Assembly: GCA_963823735.1 (NCBI GenBank)
Contig: CAWGMO010000002.1
Span: 2,232,001-2,296,000, forward strand
Origin: Actinoallomurus sp963823735
Lineage (GTDB): Bacteria > Actinomycetota > Actinomycetes > Streptosporangiales > Streptosporangiaceae
Reading direction: 5' to 3'
Length of the DNA: 64,000 nt
Shown here piece by piece: positions 28,537 through 36,798 of this stretch (the first letter of the stretch is position 1; each line of letters starts with the position of its first letter). The position numbers and the translations under genes are program-made. Under the pieces are notes generated by a model. The model was not told the DNA's origin. It saw nothing but the letters and a program-made list of their open reading frames with translations, and did no database searches.

Positions 28537-28739
28537 AAGTGCAAACGGTACGCCCACTGAAACTTGCACGGCGACATCGGGGGATATAGGAGAACTACCC
28601 TTGGCCGACACGGGCGAATCACCGGACCAGGGAGACAATAGTGTCGACCTGGCACGACTAGGCACTCGGCGCGAAATCTCGTTACGCTTCCCAGGGAAGA
28701 TCATGTGTGCTGCTGTCAATCGAGCACGGAGTGTCGATA

Positions 28740-29630
28740 ATGGCGACTACAGGGCGCGGCAAGTCGACTGAGACGTCGACGCCCGATCAGAACGACGTCG
28801 GGATTCCGTTCGACTACCAGGATGGATACCCCGACACCGGCTACGACCAGCAGGGCGGCTACCCGGAGTACGAACGCCCGCACCAGGAACCGGAACCCCC
28901 CGAGCGCGCGAGCGACCGCTTCGAGGGCATGATCGCCGACCCGCAGATCCAACAGTGGCTCCGCCGGTCCGTCGTCGCGGTCGTCCTCGGCGTGCTGTTC
29001 ACGATCGTCTTCGGCGCTCGGGTCGGCATCCTGGTCGCGGTCATCGTCATCGTCGCCGACGTGGTGCGGCGCGGCCGCAAGGAGTCGAGCGTCGAGGCGT
29101 GGCGCAAGCCGTCCGTCGCCGAGCGCAAGACCGAGAAGCAGCTTCGCGGCATGGAGAAGGCCGGATACCGCACCCTGCACGCGCGCGCCGTCCCCATGGA
29201 CGACGACGGCATCAGTGACGGACAGATCGACCACCTCGTGGTCGGCCCGACCGGCGTGTACGCCGTCGACTCGGAGAACTGGGACAAGCGGCTCCCGGTG
29301 CGCGCCATGTCGCACCGCAAGCTCTTCCTGGGCCCCTTCAACAAGAAGGAGCGCCTCGACGAGGCTCGCTGGGAGTCCGACCAGGCCAGCAAGCTGATCA
29401 CCGGCGCGCTGGGCTACGAGGTACCCGTGCAGCCGTCGCTGGCGATCTACGGCCCGGCCATCTCCTGGAAGGTCCTGATGGTCCGCGACGTCGACGTCTA
29501 CTCCGGCGGCCACGCGCGCAACTACCTGCGGCGCCGGCCCAAGATCCTCGCGGCGGCCGACATCGACCGGATCTTCGAGGCGGCCGAGCGCGTGCTGCCA
29601 CCGAAGTACCCCGACGAGCCCGAGCTCTGA
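28740..29630 (+). CDS. NERD-domain membrane protein
   Basis: 296 residues from ATG 28740 (GGAG 8 nt upstream). An acidic, Tyr/Gln-rich N-terminus (YQDGYPDTGYDQQGGYPEY) of about 60 residues is followed by one hydrophobic hairpin (SVVAVVLGVLFTIVFGARVGILVAVIVIVADVV) and then a cytoplasmic NERD (nuclease-related) domain: AERKTEKQL, HARAVPMDDDG…DGQIDHLVVGPTGVYAVDSENW with the D…D-h-h..G.Gh..h-E/S pattern of restriction-endonuclease-like folds. NERD proteins are implicated in DNA processing but mostly uncharacterised. Convergent with the glyoxalase-like gene across a strong terminator. Confidence 0.85.
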   Translation: MATTGRGKSTETSTPDQNDVGIPFDYQDGYPDTGYDQQGGYPEYERPHQEPEPPERASDRFEGMIADPQIQQWLRRSVVAVVLGVLFTIVFGARVGILVAVIVIVADVVRRGRKESSVEAWRKPSVAERKTEKQLRGMEKAGYRTLHARAVPMDDDGISDGQIDHLVVGPTGVYAVDSENWDKRLPVRAMSHRKLFLGPFNKKERLDEARWESDQASKLITGALGYEVPVQPSLAIYGPAISWKVLMVRDVDVYSGGHARNYLRRRPKILAAADIDRIFEAAERVLPPKYPDEPEL

Positions 29631-29640
29631 GCCAGGGCCT

Positions 29641-29677
29641 GTCCCGAAGCCGCGGTAGTACCGTGGGGCTTCGGGAC
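29641..29677. terminator. bidirectional terminator between NERD and glyoxalase-like genes
   Basis: Stem GTCCCGAAGCC (29641–29651) / GGCTTCGGGAC (29667–29677) with an inner stem CGGTA / TACCG; the flanks extend it imperfectly (AGGGCCT upstream, GGGCTCT downstream). It lies between the two convergent stops. Confidence 0.75.
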
Positions 29678-29682
29678 GGGCT

Positions 29683-30275
29683 CTAGGTGAGGGTCGTGGA
29701 GCCGCCGATGACGGCGGTGAGTCCGGGATCACCCTTCCGCACGTCGGCCTCGACGCCGAGGGCGGCGAGCCGCAGGCGTACGCCGTCGGGCTCCGGATGG
29801 GCGAGGGCGAAGGACGTCAGCGGCACGGTCGGCAGATGCCGTGCCGGATGCGGGGTCCTCCCCAGTCGATCAGGAACGGCACGACGGTCTCGTACGGGAC
29901 GGTCAGCCGCCAGCGCAGCAGGTCGCCCTCCGGGGTCCGCCGGGCCAGCGGCTCGATCGGCCCCGGGTCGTACCCGAGGGTGCGCGAGCGCGCCACCCGC
30001 GACTCGATGTCGGCGGCGCGCACGGCCCAGGCGGCGAGGCGCGGTCCGGTCAGGTCGTCGATCCCGAAGGGCCGTGGCGTGTCCGACTCCGGCTGCTCCG
30101 GGTCAGGGCCGATGATCTCGAGGTAGCGCAGCTCGCCGAGGCCGAGCAGGTGGTTGCGGGTGCCCAGCCCGATGTGCGGGCCACCCTCGACCGGACGTAC
30201 GCCGGTGAGTTCGGCGATCCAGTCGACCGTTTTATCCAGATCTGGCGTCGCGTAGACGAGATGGTCGAGCGTCAT
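29683..30275 (-). pseudogene. VOC/glyoxalase-like domain protein, one-base frameshift
   Basis: Starts at ATG 30275 with TLDHLVYATPDLDKTVDWIAELTGVRP, the typical opening of the glyoxalase-like (PF13468) family, and runs through HLLGLGELRYLEIIGPDPEQP to FLIDWGG. Near 29855–29863 the frame is lost; adding one G restores TPHPARHLPTVPLTSFALAHPEPDG and the C-terminus VIGGSTTLT ending at TAG 29683 (about 197 residues). Function unknown; such proteins are metal-dependent or ligand-binding. A sequencing error is likely. Divergent from ilvD. Confidence 0.75.
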
Positions 30276-30310
30276 GACACTTCCAGCCTTGCCCGGTTCT
30301 GCCCGAAAGG

Positions 30311-30351
30311 TGAGACGACTGTCTCAGCCCTGACGTCCTACCCCGTACGAT
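30311..30351. promoter_or_regulatory. dyad and possible −10 upstream of ilvD
   Basis: Inverted repeat TGAGAC–GACT–GTCTCA (30311–30326) in the region between the divergent glyoxalase-like and ilvD genes, followed by a −10-like TACGAT (30346–30351) 32 nt before the ilvD ATG. Confidence 0.4.
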
Positions 30352-30382
30352 CGAAGTCTGAGCACGAAGAAGAGGAGTGGTC

Positions 30383-32234
30383 ATGCCCGCGCTGAGGTCA
30401 CGAACGGTTACGCACGGCAGGAACATGGCGGGCGCGCGCGCCCTACTCAGGGCGACCGGTGTGGCCCGTGAGGACTTCGGCAAGCCGATCATCGCCGTTG
30501 CCAACAGCTTCACCGAGTTCGTTCCCGGGCACGTGCACCTGCGTGAGGTCGGCCAGGTCGTGGCCGCCGCGGCCAAGGCGGCCGGCGGCGTGCCACGCGA
30601 GTTCAACACGATCGCGGTGGACGACGGCATCGCCATGGGCCACGGCGGGATGCTCTACTCCCTGCCCGTCCCGCGAGCTGATCGCCGACTCGGTCGAGTA
30701 CATGGTGAACGCGCACTGCGCCGACGCGCTGATCTGCATCTCCAACTGCGACAAGATCACGCCCGGCATGCTGATCGCGGCCATGCGGCTCAACATCCCG
30801 ACCGTGTTCGTCTCCGGCGGCCCGATGGAGGCCGGCAAACCGGTCGAGGGCACGACGAAGCTCGACCTGATCGACCCGATGATCGCCTCCGCGGACGAGT
30901 CGGTGTCGGACGAGACGCTCGCCGAGATGGAGGAGAACGCCTGCCCGACCTGCGGGTCCTGCTCGGGCATGTTCACCGCCAACTCGATGAACTGCCTCAC
31001 CGAGGCGATCGGGCTCTCGCTGCCGGGCAACGGCACGATCCTGGCCACGCACGCCGCGCGCAAGTCGCTGTTCGAGGACGCCGGCCGCCGCGTCGTGGAG
31101 ATCGCGAACCGCTACTACGACCGACGACGACGCCTCGGTGCTGCCGCTGAACATCGCCACCCGCGACGCCTTCGAGAACGCCATGGCGCTCGACGTCGCG
31201 ATGGGCGGCTCGACCAACACGATCCTGCACCTGCTCGCCGCCGCGCGCGAGGCGGGCGTCGACTTCGGCCTGAAGGAGATCGACGAGCTGTCGCGCCGGG
31301 TGCCGTGCGTCTGCAAGGTCGCGCCGGCCACCGCGAAGTACCACGTCGAGGACGTCCACCGGGCCGGCGGCATCCCCGCCATCCTCGGCGAGCTCGACCG
31401 CGCCGGGCTGCTCAACCGCACCGTGCACACGATCCACGGCGAGTCCCTCGGCGAGTTCCTCGACGCCAACGACATCCGGTCCCGAGACGGTCTCCCCCGA
31501 GACCCTGGAGATGTTCCACGCCGCGCCCGGCGGGGTCCGTACGACCAAGCCGTACAGCCAGGACACCCGCTGGGACTCCCTCGACCTCGACCGGTCCGAG
31601 GGCTGCATCCGCGACGCCGAGCACGCCTACACCAAGGACGGCGGCCTGGCCGTCCTGTACGGCAACCTCGCCACCGAGGGCGCCATCGTCAAGACCGCCG
31701 GCGTCGAAGAGGCCCTGTGGACCTTCGAGGGCCCCGCGGTGGTCTTCGAGAGCCAGGAGGACGCCGTCGAGGGCATCCTCGGCGACCGGGTCAAGCCCGG
31801 CGACGTCGTCGTGATCCGCTACGAGGGCCCCAAGGGCGGGCCGGGCATGCAGGAGATGCTGTACCCGACGTCGCTTCCTGAAGGGCCGCGGGCTCGGCAA
31901 GGCCTGCGCGCTGGTCACCGACGGCCGCTTCTCCGGCGGCACCAGCGGCCTGTCCATCGGCCACGCCTCCCCCGAGGCCGCCGCGGGCGGCGACATCGCC
32001 CTCGTCGAGGACGGCGACCCCATCGTGATCGACATCCCGCGCCGCGAACTCCGCGTCGACGTGCCCGCCGAGGTCCTGCGCGAGCGCCGCGAGCGCGTCC
32101 TGACCGAACTGGGCGGCCGCTTCCGCCCCCGCGACCGCCGCCGCACGGTCAGCGTCGCCCTGCAGGCGTACGCGGCCATGACGACGTCCGCGTCGACGGG
32201 AGCGTCCCGCGACATCTCCCAGCTCGGCGGCTGA
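30383..32234 (+). pseudogene. ilvD: dihydroxy-acid dehydratase with four +1 frameshifts
   Basis: ATG 30383 has AGGAG 5 nt upstream. The complete IlvD sequence is present in order: ALLRATGVAREDFGKPIIAVANSF, the iron–sulfur cysteines in CISNCDKITPGM and ACPTCGSCSGMF, VAMGGSTNTILHLL, HAAPGGVRTTKPYSQDTRWD, and the C-terminal RFSGGTSGLSIGHASPEAA with the catalytic serine. Reading frame is lost at about 30665, 31121, 31482 and 31874. At each site removing one C restores the frame with no missing residues (for the third, a two-base loss is equally possible). It dehydrates dihydroxy acids in valine, leucine and isoleucine synthesis. The lack of any other decay suggests consensus error or a very recent event. 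Confidence 0.88.
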
Positions 32235-32238
32235 ACGC

Positions 32239-32406
32239 CCTAGGGGTGTCCGGTGGGTCTTGGCCGTCGCGAGCGGCCGCCCAGGGGGCGGCTCGCAAGG
32301 CGGAGGAGGGAGGCAGCCTGGTGTTGGCTGCCGACCGACGACAACGCGGCGAGCCGTTCCCTGGGCACCGTGTAGCAGGCTGAAGATCCACCGGACACCC
32401 CCTAGG
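32239..32406. repeat. 168-bp symmetric nested inverted repeat (MITE-like or giant terminator)
   Basis: Outer arms CCTAGGGGTGTCCGGTGG (32239–32256) and CCACCGGACACCCCCTAGG (32388–32406) match except for one extra C. Inside are GCCCAGGGGGCGGCTCGC (32279–32296) and GCGAGCCGTTCCCTGGGC (32349–32366), 16 of 18 paired, then a central hairpin GGCAGCC (32312–32318) / GGCTGCC (32326–32332). Spacers are nearly equal on each side (22/21 and 15/16 nt). It fills the gap between the convergent ilvD and methyltransferase stops, and its right end contains the methyltransferase TAG. No transposase gene and no clear target duplication. Confidence 0.7.
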
Positions 32407-33124
32407 TCAGGGTGGCGCCGGCGAACTGCATGAGGCCGTACGAGCGGCGGCGGATCGAGGTGAAGCCGCAGTCCGTCAGGGCCTGGGTCAGCTCCGCGTC
32501 GCCGAACATCCGGATGCCGGTCAGGCGGCTGACGGTGCCGATGCCGCGGCCCATGAGCGGGACGCCCGGGCGCAGGGTCGTGAGGATCACGATCCGGCCG
32601 CCCGGGCGCAGGACCCTGGCCATGCCGGCGACCGCCTTCCAGGGCTCGTCGAACAGGTAGAGGCCGCCGAAGCAGCAGACGGCGTCGAAGGAGCCGTCGC
32701 GGAAGGGCAGGCGGATGGCGTCGCCGCGTACGTAGGCGATGTCGTCGTCGCGCGTGTCGGACACCGCGCGGCCGAGCATGGTCGCGGAGGCATCGACGCC
32801 GACGACCAGGCCGCCGCCGGTCACGCCGGAGGCCAGGGCGCGGGTGACGTTGCCCGGGCCGCAGGCGACGTCGAGCACCTGGGCGCCCGGGGTCGCGGCC
32901 AGGCCCAGCCAGTCGCGCGCCAGGGCGTACTCCTCGGCCGTGTCGGGGCCGAACGGGCCCTTGGACACCCCGAAGAGCACCGGACGCCACACGCGCTCGT
33001 AGATCGTCGGGAGTACGCCCGAGCGCATCAGCCGCTGGGCGGGCGAGTCGTGCTGGGCCGTCTCGCCGAGCAGGTCGATGTAGCCCTTCCCCGCGTCCGG
33101 CTCGGCCGGCGCGGGGTCGAGCAT
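32402..33124 (-). CDS. class I SAM-dependent methyltransferase (UbiE/Methyltransf_11 type)
   Basis: 240 residues from ATG 33124 (MLDPAPAEPDAGKGYIDLL); the frame continues upstream into the end of the peptidase gene but has no other usual start close by. SAM motif I VLDVACGPGNVTRALASGV, then VVGVDASATML, DGSFDAVCCFGGLYLFDEPWKA and ARVLRPGGRIVILTTLRPG. N-terminal residues YERVWRPVLFGVSKGPFG resemble the actinobacterial mycolate/phthiotriol-type methyltransferase family. Substrate unknown. Downstream of prolyl oligopeptidase by 32 bp, likely co-transcribed. Confidence 0.88.
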   Translation of the reverse strand: MLDPAPAEPDAGKGYIDLLGETAQHDSPAQRLMRSGVLPTIYERVWRPVLFGVSKGPFGPDTAEEYALARDWLGLAATPGAQVLDVACGPGNVTRALASGVTGGGLVVGVDASATMLGRAVSDTRDDDIAYVRGDAIRLPFRDGSFDAVCCFGGLYLFDEPWKAVAGMARVLRPGGRIVILTTLRPGVPLMGRGIGTVSRLTGIRMFGDAELTQALTDCGFTSIRRRSYGLMQFAGATLT

Positions 33125-33156
33125 CTTCAGGGTGCGGTCGAGGGCGGTCGCGGATG

Positions 33157-35247
33157 CTATCGCGCACCGTCCTTGATCGTGAGGCCGGTGTGGGCCGCGC
33201 TGAACGAAAGGGTGTCGACGGTCTGGTCCACCGAGCGGCTGATCGCGCGGGCGCCGTGGCCGACCTCGGCCTCGCTGCGGATCAGGATCGGGCGGCCGGA
33301 GGACGTGGCGTGCTGGAGCGCCGCGCACATCTTGCGGGCGTGCAGCGGGTCGACGCGGGTGTCGCTCTCGAACACCGTGAACAGGGTGGCCGGGTAGTCG
33401 ACGCCCTCGCGTACGCGGTGGTACGGGGAGTAGGCGTAGAGCCACTCGAACTGCTCGGGGTCGTCGGCGGAGCCGTACTCGACGTTCCACGTCTGGCCGA
33501 GCCCGAACTTCTCGTACCGCACCATGTCGAGCAGCGGCGCTGAGCAGACCGCCGCGGCGAACAGGTCGGGGCGCTGCGTGATCGCCGCGCCGACCAGGAG
33601 GCCGCCGTTGGAGCCGCCGGCGACGGCCAGGCGGTCGGAGGTCGTCCAGCCGTCGGCGATGAGCTTCTCAGCGGCGGCGTGGAAGTCGTCATAGACGTTC
33701 TGCTTCTTGCCGAGCATGCCGTCGCGGTGCCACTCCTCGCCCTCTTCGGAGCCGCCGCGCAGGTTGGCGATGGCGTACACGCCGCCGGCCTCGACCCAGG
33801 CGAGCACGGAGGCGGAGTAGCCGGGGGTCAGCGGCACGTTGAAGCCGCCGTAGCCGTACAGGATGGTCGGGCGCGGGCCCGCCTCCGCGTCGGTGCGCGC
33901 GACGACGATCATCCGCACCTCGGTGCCGTCGCGTGAGGTGTAGACGACCTGGCGGCTCTCGATCTCGGGCAGCTCGACCGCGCCGGGCGCCTCGGCCCAC
34001 AGGGTGGTCTCGCCCGTACGCGCGTCGTAGTGGTGCACCGACACGGGCGTGGTGTTGTCGGAGTAGACGAACCAGGCCTCGTGACCGCCCTCGGGGCGCT
34101 CGCCGATGGAGCCGATGGAGCCGAGCCCGGGGACGGGTACCTCGCCGATCCTCTCGCCGGTCACCAGGTCGTGCTTGGTGATCTCGGCGATCACGTGGCG
34201 GGTCCAGCCGGCGAGGAGCACCGGCCGGTCGAGGTCGTCGAGGATCGCGAAGTCGCTCAGGACCGCCTCGGGGTCCTCGGGGATGAGGTCGCGCCAGCTC
34301 TCGTACGTCAGGTCGGACGGGTCGGCGACGCAGAGCCTGCCGCGCGGCGCGTCGCGGTCGGTGAAGACGTACGCGCGGCCGTCGCGGCCCATCAGGACGC
34401 CGGTCTCGGCGTCGACGCCCTCCTGCACGACCCGGAACTCCGGCGCCTCCTTGGAGGTGCCGTGCAGGTCGGCGATCCACAGGTCGTTGCGCGGCGCGGT
34501 GCCCTGCGAGGCGGACAGCGAGAGCCAGCGGCCGTCCCGGCTGACCCCGACGCCGTAGTAGTTGGTCTTCTCGCGGCCCTCACCGAAGATCATCACGTCG
34601 GTCTCGGGGGCCTGGCCGACGCGGTGCAGGTAGACGCGGCGGTGGTACTGGTCCTCACCCTCGGGCACCTCGTCGGCGGCGAGCCGGCGTACGTAGTAGT
34701 ACTCCTCGCCGCCCTTGAGCCACGCGACCGGCGTGTAGCGGCACCGGTCGATCGGCCCCTCCACGAGATCGCCGGTGGCGATGTCCATCACGTAGAGCTT
34801 GGACTCCTCGTCGCCGCCGTGGGAGAGCTGGTAGGCGAGCAGCCTGCCCTCCTTGTCGGGCTGCCAGGAGTCGAGCGTGGTCGTGTGCGTGGCGTCGAGG
34901 CTCGTCGGGTCGATCAGGACCCGCTCGGTCTCGTCCGGGTCGACCGTGTAGAGGACCGCGTGCTCCTGGTCGGCCGAGCGCCGCATGAAGAACCGCCGCG
35001 AACCCCGCCAGACGGGCGCGCCGATGGTGCCGGTGCCGAGCAGCTCCCGCAGCCGCTCCCGCAGCCTCTCGCGCCCGGGCAGGTCGTCCACCTCACCGTG
35101 GAACAGGTCGTCCTGCTCCGTCATCCAGCTCTTGGTGTCCTCACCATTGGGGTCCTCCAGCCACCGGTACGGGTCGGCGACACGGTGCCCGTGAAGCTCG
35201 TCGGCGGTGTCGTCACGGCGGGCGGACGGATACTGCGGTCGGCTCAT
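33157..35247 (-). CDS. S9A-family prolyl oligopeptidase (protease II-like)
   Basis: 696 residues. N-terminal β-propeller (about 70–400) and C-terminal α/β-hydrolase. Opening YPSARRDDTADELHGHRVADPYRWLED is typical of the family. Catalytic Ser in AVAGGSNGGLLVG (about 545), Asp in DTRVDPLHARKM (about 632) and His in EVGHGARA (about 663). No signal peptide, so cytoplasmic; cleaves short peptides after proline or basic residues. A frame error is absent here although neighbours have them. Confidence 0.94.
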   Translation of the reverse strand: MSRPQYPSARRDDTADELHGHRVADPYRWLEDPNGEDTKSWMTEQDDLFHGEVDDLPGRERLRERLRELLGTGTIGAPVWRGSRRFFMRRSADQEHAVLYTVDPDETERVLIDPTSLDATHTTTLDSWQPDKEGRLLAYQLSHGGDEESKLYVMDIATGDLVEGPIDRCRYTPVAWLKGGEEYYYVRRLAADEVPEGEDQYHRRVYLHRVGQAPETDVMIFGEGREKTNYYGVGVSRDGRWLSLSASQGTAPRNDLWIADLHGTSKEAPEFRVVQEGVDAETGVLMGRDGRAYVFTDRDAPRGRLCVADPSDLTYESWRDLIPEDPEAVLSDFAILDDLDRPVLLAGWTRHVIAEITKHDLVTGERIGEVPVPGLGSIGSIGERPEGGHEAWFVYSDNTTPVSVHHYDARTGETTLWAEAPGAVELPEIESRQVVYTSRDGTEVRMIVVARTDAEAGPRPTILYGYGGFNVPLTPGYSASVLAWVEAGGVYAIANLRGGSEEGEEWHRDGMLGKKQNVYDDFHAAAEKLIADGWTTSDRLAVAGGSNGGLLVGAAITQRPDLFAAAVCSAPLLDMVRYEKFGLGQTWNVEYGSADDPEQFEWLYAYSPYHRVREGVDYPATLFTVFESDTRVDPLHARKMCAALQHATSSGRPILIRSEAEVGHGARAISRSVDQTVDTLSFSAAHTGLTIKDGAR

Positions 35248-35374
35248 GAGCGCACTCTACGAGGTGCCGCCGCCATCCGCGCCGGGTGCTCGGCGTTTCA
35301 ACCGTCCCCGCCGGCCGGCCGGGCCCTAACCTGAGCCGCGAACCACTCATGTACATCGATCCGGGGGGAAGACC

Positions 35375-35809
35375 ATGAGAGGTACTACGACGCTGCTCGC
35401 AGTCGCTGCGCTGGCGGGGGCCCTGACGGCGCCGGCCGTGGCGCGGGCCGACGAGGCACCGGCCGCCGATCTTCGAATGGTGTACGGGCAGCCGGAGATC
35501 GCCGGCGACCAGTCCGGCATCACCTGGCACTGGACGCTGATCAACAACGGGCCCGCCGGCGCGGCCTCCGTCGTCGCCACCCACCGCGTCTCCAACGGGC
35601 AGAAGATCGTCGCGGTCTCCGGACCCTGCCAGGACACCGCCTCCGACGTCGTCTGCCGGTTCGGCACGCTCGGGCGCGGAGAGCGGCGTACGGGATGGAT
35701 CAGGACCTCGATCCCGGCGGGCGCGAGCGGGCTGCGGATCAACGCCCAGATGACCTGGGTCGAGCAACGCATGCCTACCGCCCATCGGGTGGGTATGAAA
35801 GGACTCTGA
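35375..35809 (+). CDS. small secreted protein with DUF11-like fold
   Basis: 144 residues. Sec signal peptide MRGTTTLLAVAALAGALTAPAVARA with cleavage expected after ARA. The mature part (about 115 residues) has the alternating strand pattern GITWHWTLINNGPAGAASVVATHRV, two cysteines that could pair (GPCQDTASDVVCRFG), and a conserved NNGPAGA motif like those in extracellular DUF11/CARDB-type β-sandwich domains. Function unknown. Start supported by GGGGGGAAG upstream of the ATG. Confidence 0.8.
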   Translation: MRGTTTLLAVAALAGALTAPAVARADEAPAADLRMVYGQPEIAGDQSGITWHWTLINNGPAGAASVVATHRVSNGQKIVAVSGPCQDTASDVVCRFGTLGRGERRTGWIRTSIPAGASGLRINAQMTWVEQRMPTAHRVGMKGL

Positions 35810-35953
35810 GCGTCGGGAGGGGCGCGTCGAGCCTGGACGGGAGGCCGGGGGGCGGAAACCCTTTACGGCGTTTGCCGGTTAATGGGGTAGCGAAATCCGC
35901 ATGTGAGCGGCCACACTGATTTCAGTTCGGGTATCGCCCGTGAGGAGGTCCTC

Positions 35954-36058
35954 GTGGCGGGTCCGCTGGTGGCCAAGACGATCATCGAGCCTCGTGCAGA
36001 GGCGCGCTGGAGCGTGGCCTTCGGGGCTTCCGGCGCCTGTGACCCGGAGGCCGTCTGA
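35954..36058 (+). CDS. 34-aa leader ORF coupled to HNH gene
   Basis: GTG 35954 with a very strong GAGGAGG (35942–35948) 5 nt upstream. Encodes MAGPLVAKTIIEPRAEARW followed by SVAFGASGACDPEAV. Its TGA (36056–36058) shares the A with the HNH start codon (TGATG). The HNH gene has no other ribosome binding site close by, so translation of this small ORF probably drives HNH synthesis. No known homolog to me. Confidence 0.55.
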   Translation: MAGPLVAKTIIEPRAEARWSVAFGASGACDPEAV

Positions 36059-36567
36059 TGCGACAGGTCCTACTCCTCAACGCGACCTACGAACCCCTGA
36101 CCACCCTGCCGCTGCGGCGGGCGGTCTGCCTCGTCCTCAGGGAGAAGGCGGAGATCGTCCACCACGACGTCACCGGCGCGCGTCTCCGCTCGGCCTCCGT
36201 GGTCGTGGAGATGCCGTCGGTGATCCGGCTGTTGCGCTACGTCCGGATCCCCTACCGACAACGGGTGCCGCTCACGCGGGCGGCTCTCATGCGGCGCGAC
36301 AACTTCCGGTGCGCCTACTGCGGTCACCGCGCGGAGACCATCGATCATGTGATCCCGCGCAGCCGCGGCGGCAAGCACCTCTGGGAGAACTGCGTCGCCT
36401 CCTGCATGCCCTGCAACCACCGCAAGGCCGACAAGCTCCTCGAAGAGCTGGGCTGGCAACTGCCCATCGCGCCCGCGGTGCCACGCGGGGCGCACTGGCG
36501 CCTCATCGGGCTCGTCAACGACGGCGACCCGCAATGGGCCCCCTATGTCTCGAAACCGGCCGCCTGA
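36058..36567 (+). CDS. HNH endonuclease-domain protein
   Basis: 169 residues. HNH core: two zinc CxxC pairs in FRCAYCGHRA and VASCMPCNHRKAD, with the catalytic His in ETIDHVIPRSRGGKHLWENCV. The N-terminal LLLNATYEPLTTLPLRRAVCLVLREKAE is the conserved lead of a widespread actinobacterial/cyanobacterial HNH family. Found on the chromosome without restriction partners, its role is unclear. Translation appears coupled to the 34-aa ORF ahead of it; followed 18 bp later by the FmdB-like gene. Confidence 0.9.
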   Translation: MRQVLLLNATYEPLTTLPLRRAVCLVLREKAEIVHHDVTGARLRSASVVVEMPSVIRLLRYVRIPYRQRVPLTRAALMRRDNFRCAYCGHRAETIDHVIPRSRGGKHLWENCVASCMPCNHRKADKLLEELGWQLPIAPAVPRGAHWRLIGLVNDGDPQWAPYVSKPAA

Positions 36568-36585
36568 ACGACGTACTCTGTCAGC

Positions 36586-36798
36586 GTGCCACGCTATGAC
36601 TACCGCTGCCGTGCCTGCGGATCGACGTTCGAGGTGTCCCGGCCGATGAGCGAGGCGTCCGCGCCCGCCACCTGCCCCGGCGGCCACGACGACACGGTGA
36701 AACTACTGTCCACGGTCGCCGTGACCGGCGGTGCGGCCGCGCCCCGCCAGAGCGGAGGCGGCGGAGGCGGTTGCTGCGGCGGAGGCTGCTGCGGCTGA
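36586..36798 (+). CDS. FmdB-type zinc-ribbon protein with Gly/Cys tail
   Basis: 70 residues from GTG 36586. PRYDYRCRACGSTFEVSRPMSE is the FmdB/Zn-ribbon_8 opening with one CxxC; a third Cys is in ATCPGGH. The second half of the canonical zinc ribbon is altered (GGH in place of CxxC), and the protein ends in a run of glycines with two CC pairs (GGGCCGGGCCG type). Regulatory or metal-binding role suspected. The stop abuts the convergent GNAT stop through a palindromic GGCTGATCAGCC (36793–36804). Confidence 0.85.
   Translation: MPRYDYRCRACGSTFEVSRPMSEASAPATCPGGHDDTVKLLSTVAVTGGAAAPRQSGGGGGGCCGGGCCG

Noticed and set aside
30383..32234. Programmed +1 frameshifting in ilvD
   Set aside because: Four independent shifts in one gene with no shared slippery heptamer or stimulatory structure are not credible; IlvD is not known to use recoding.
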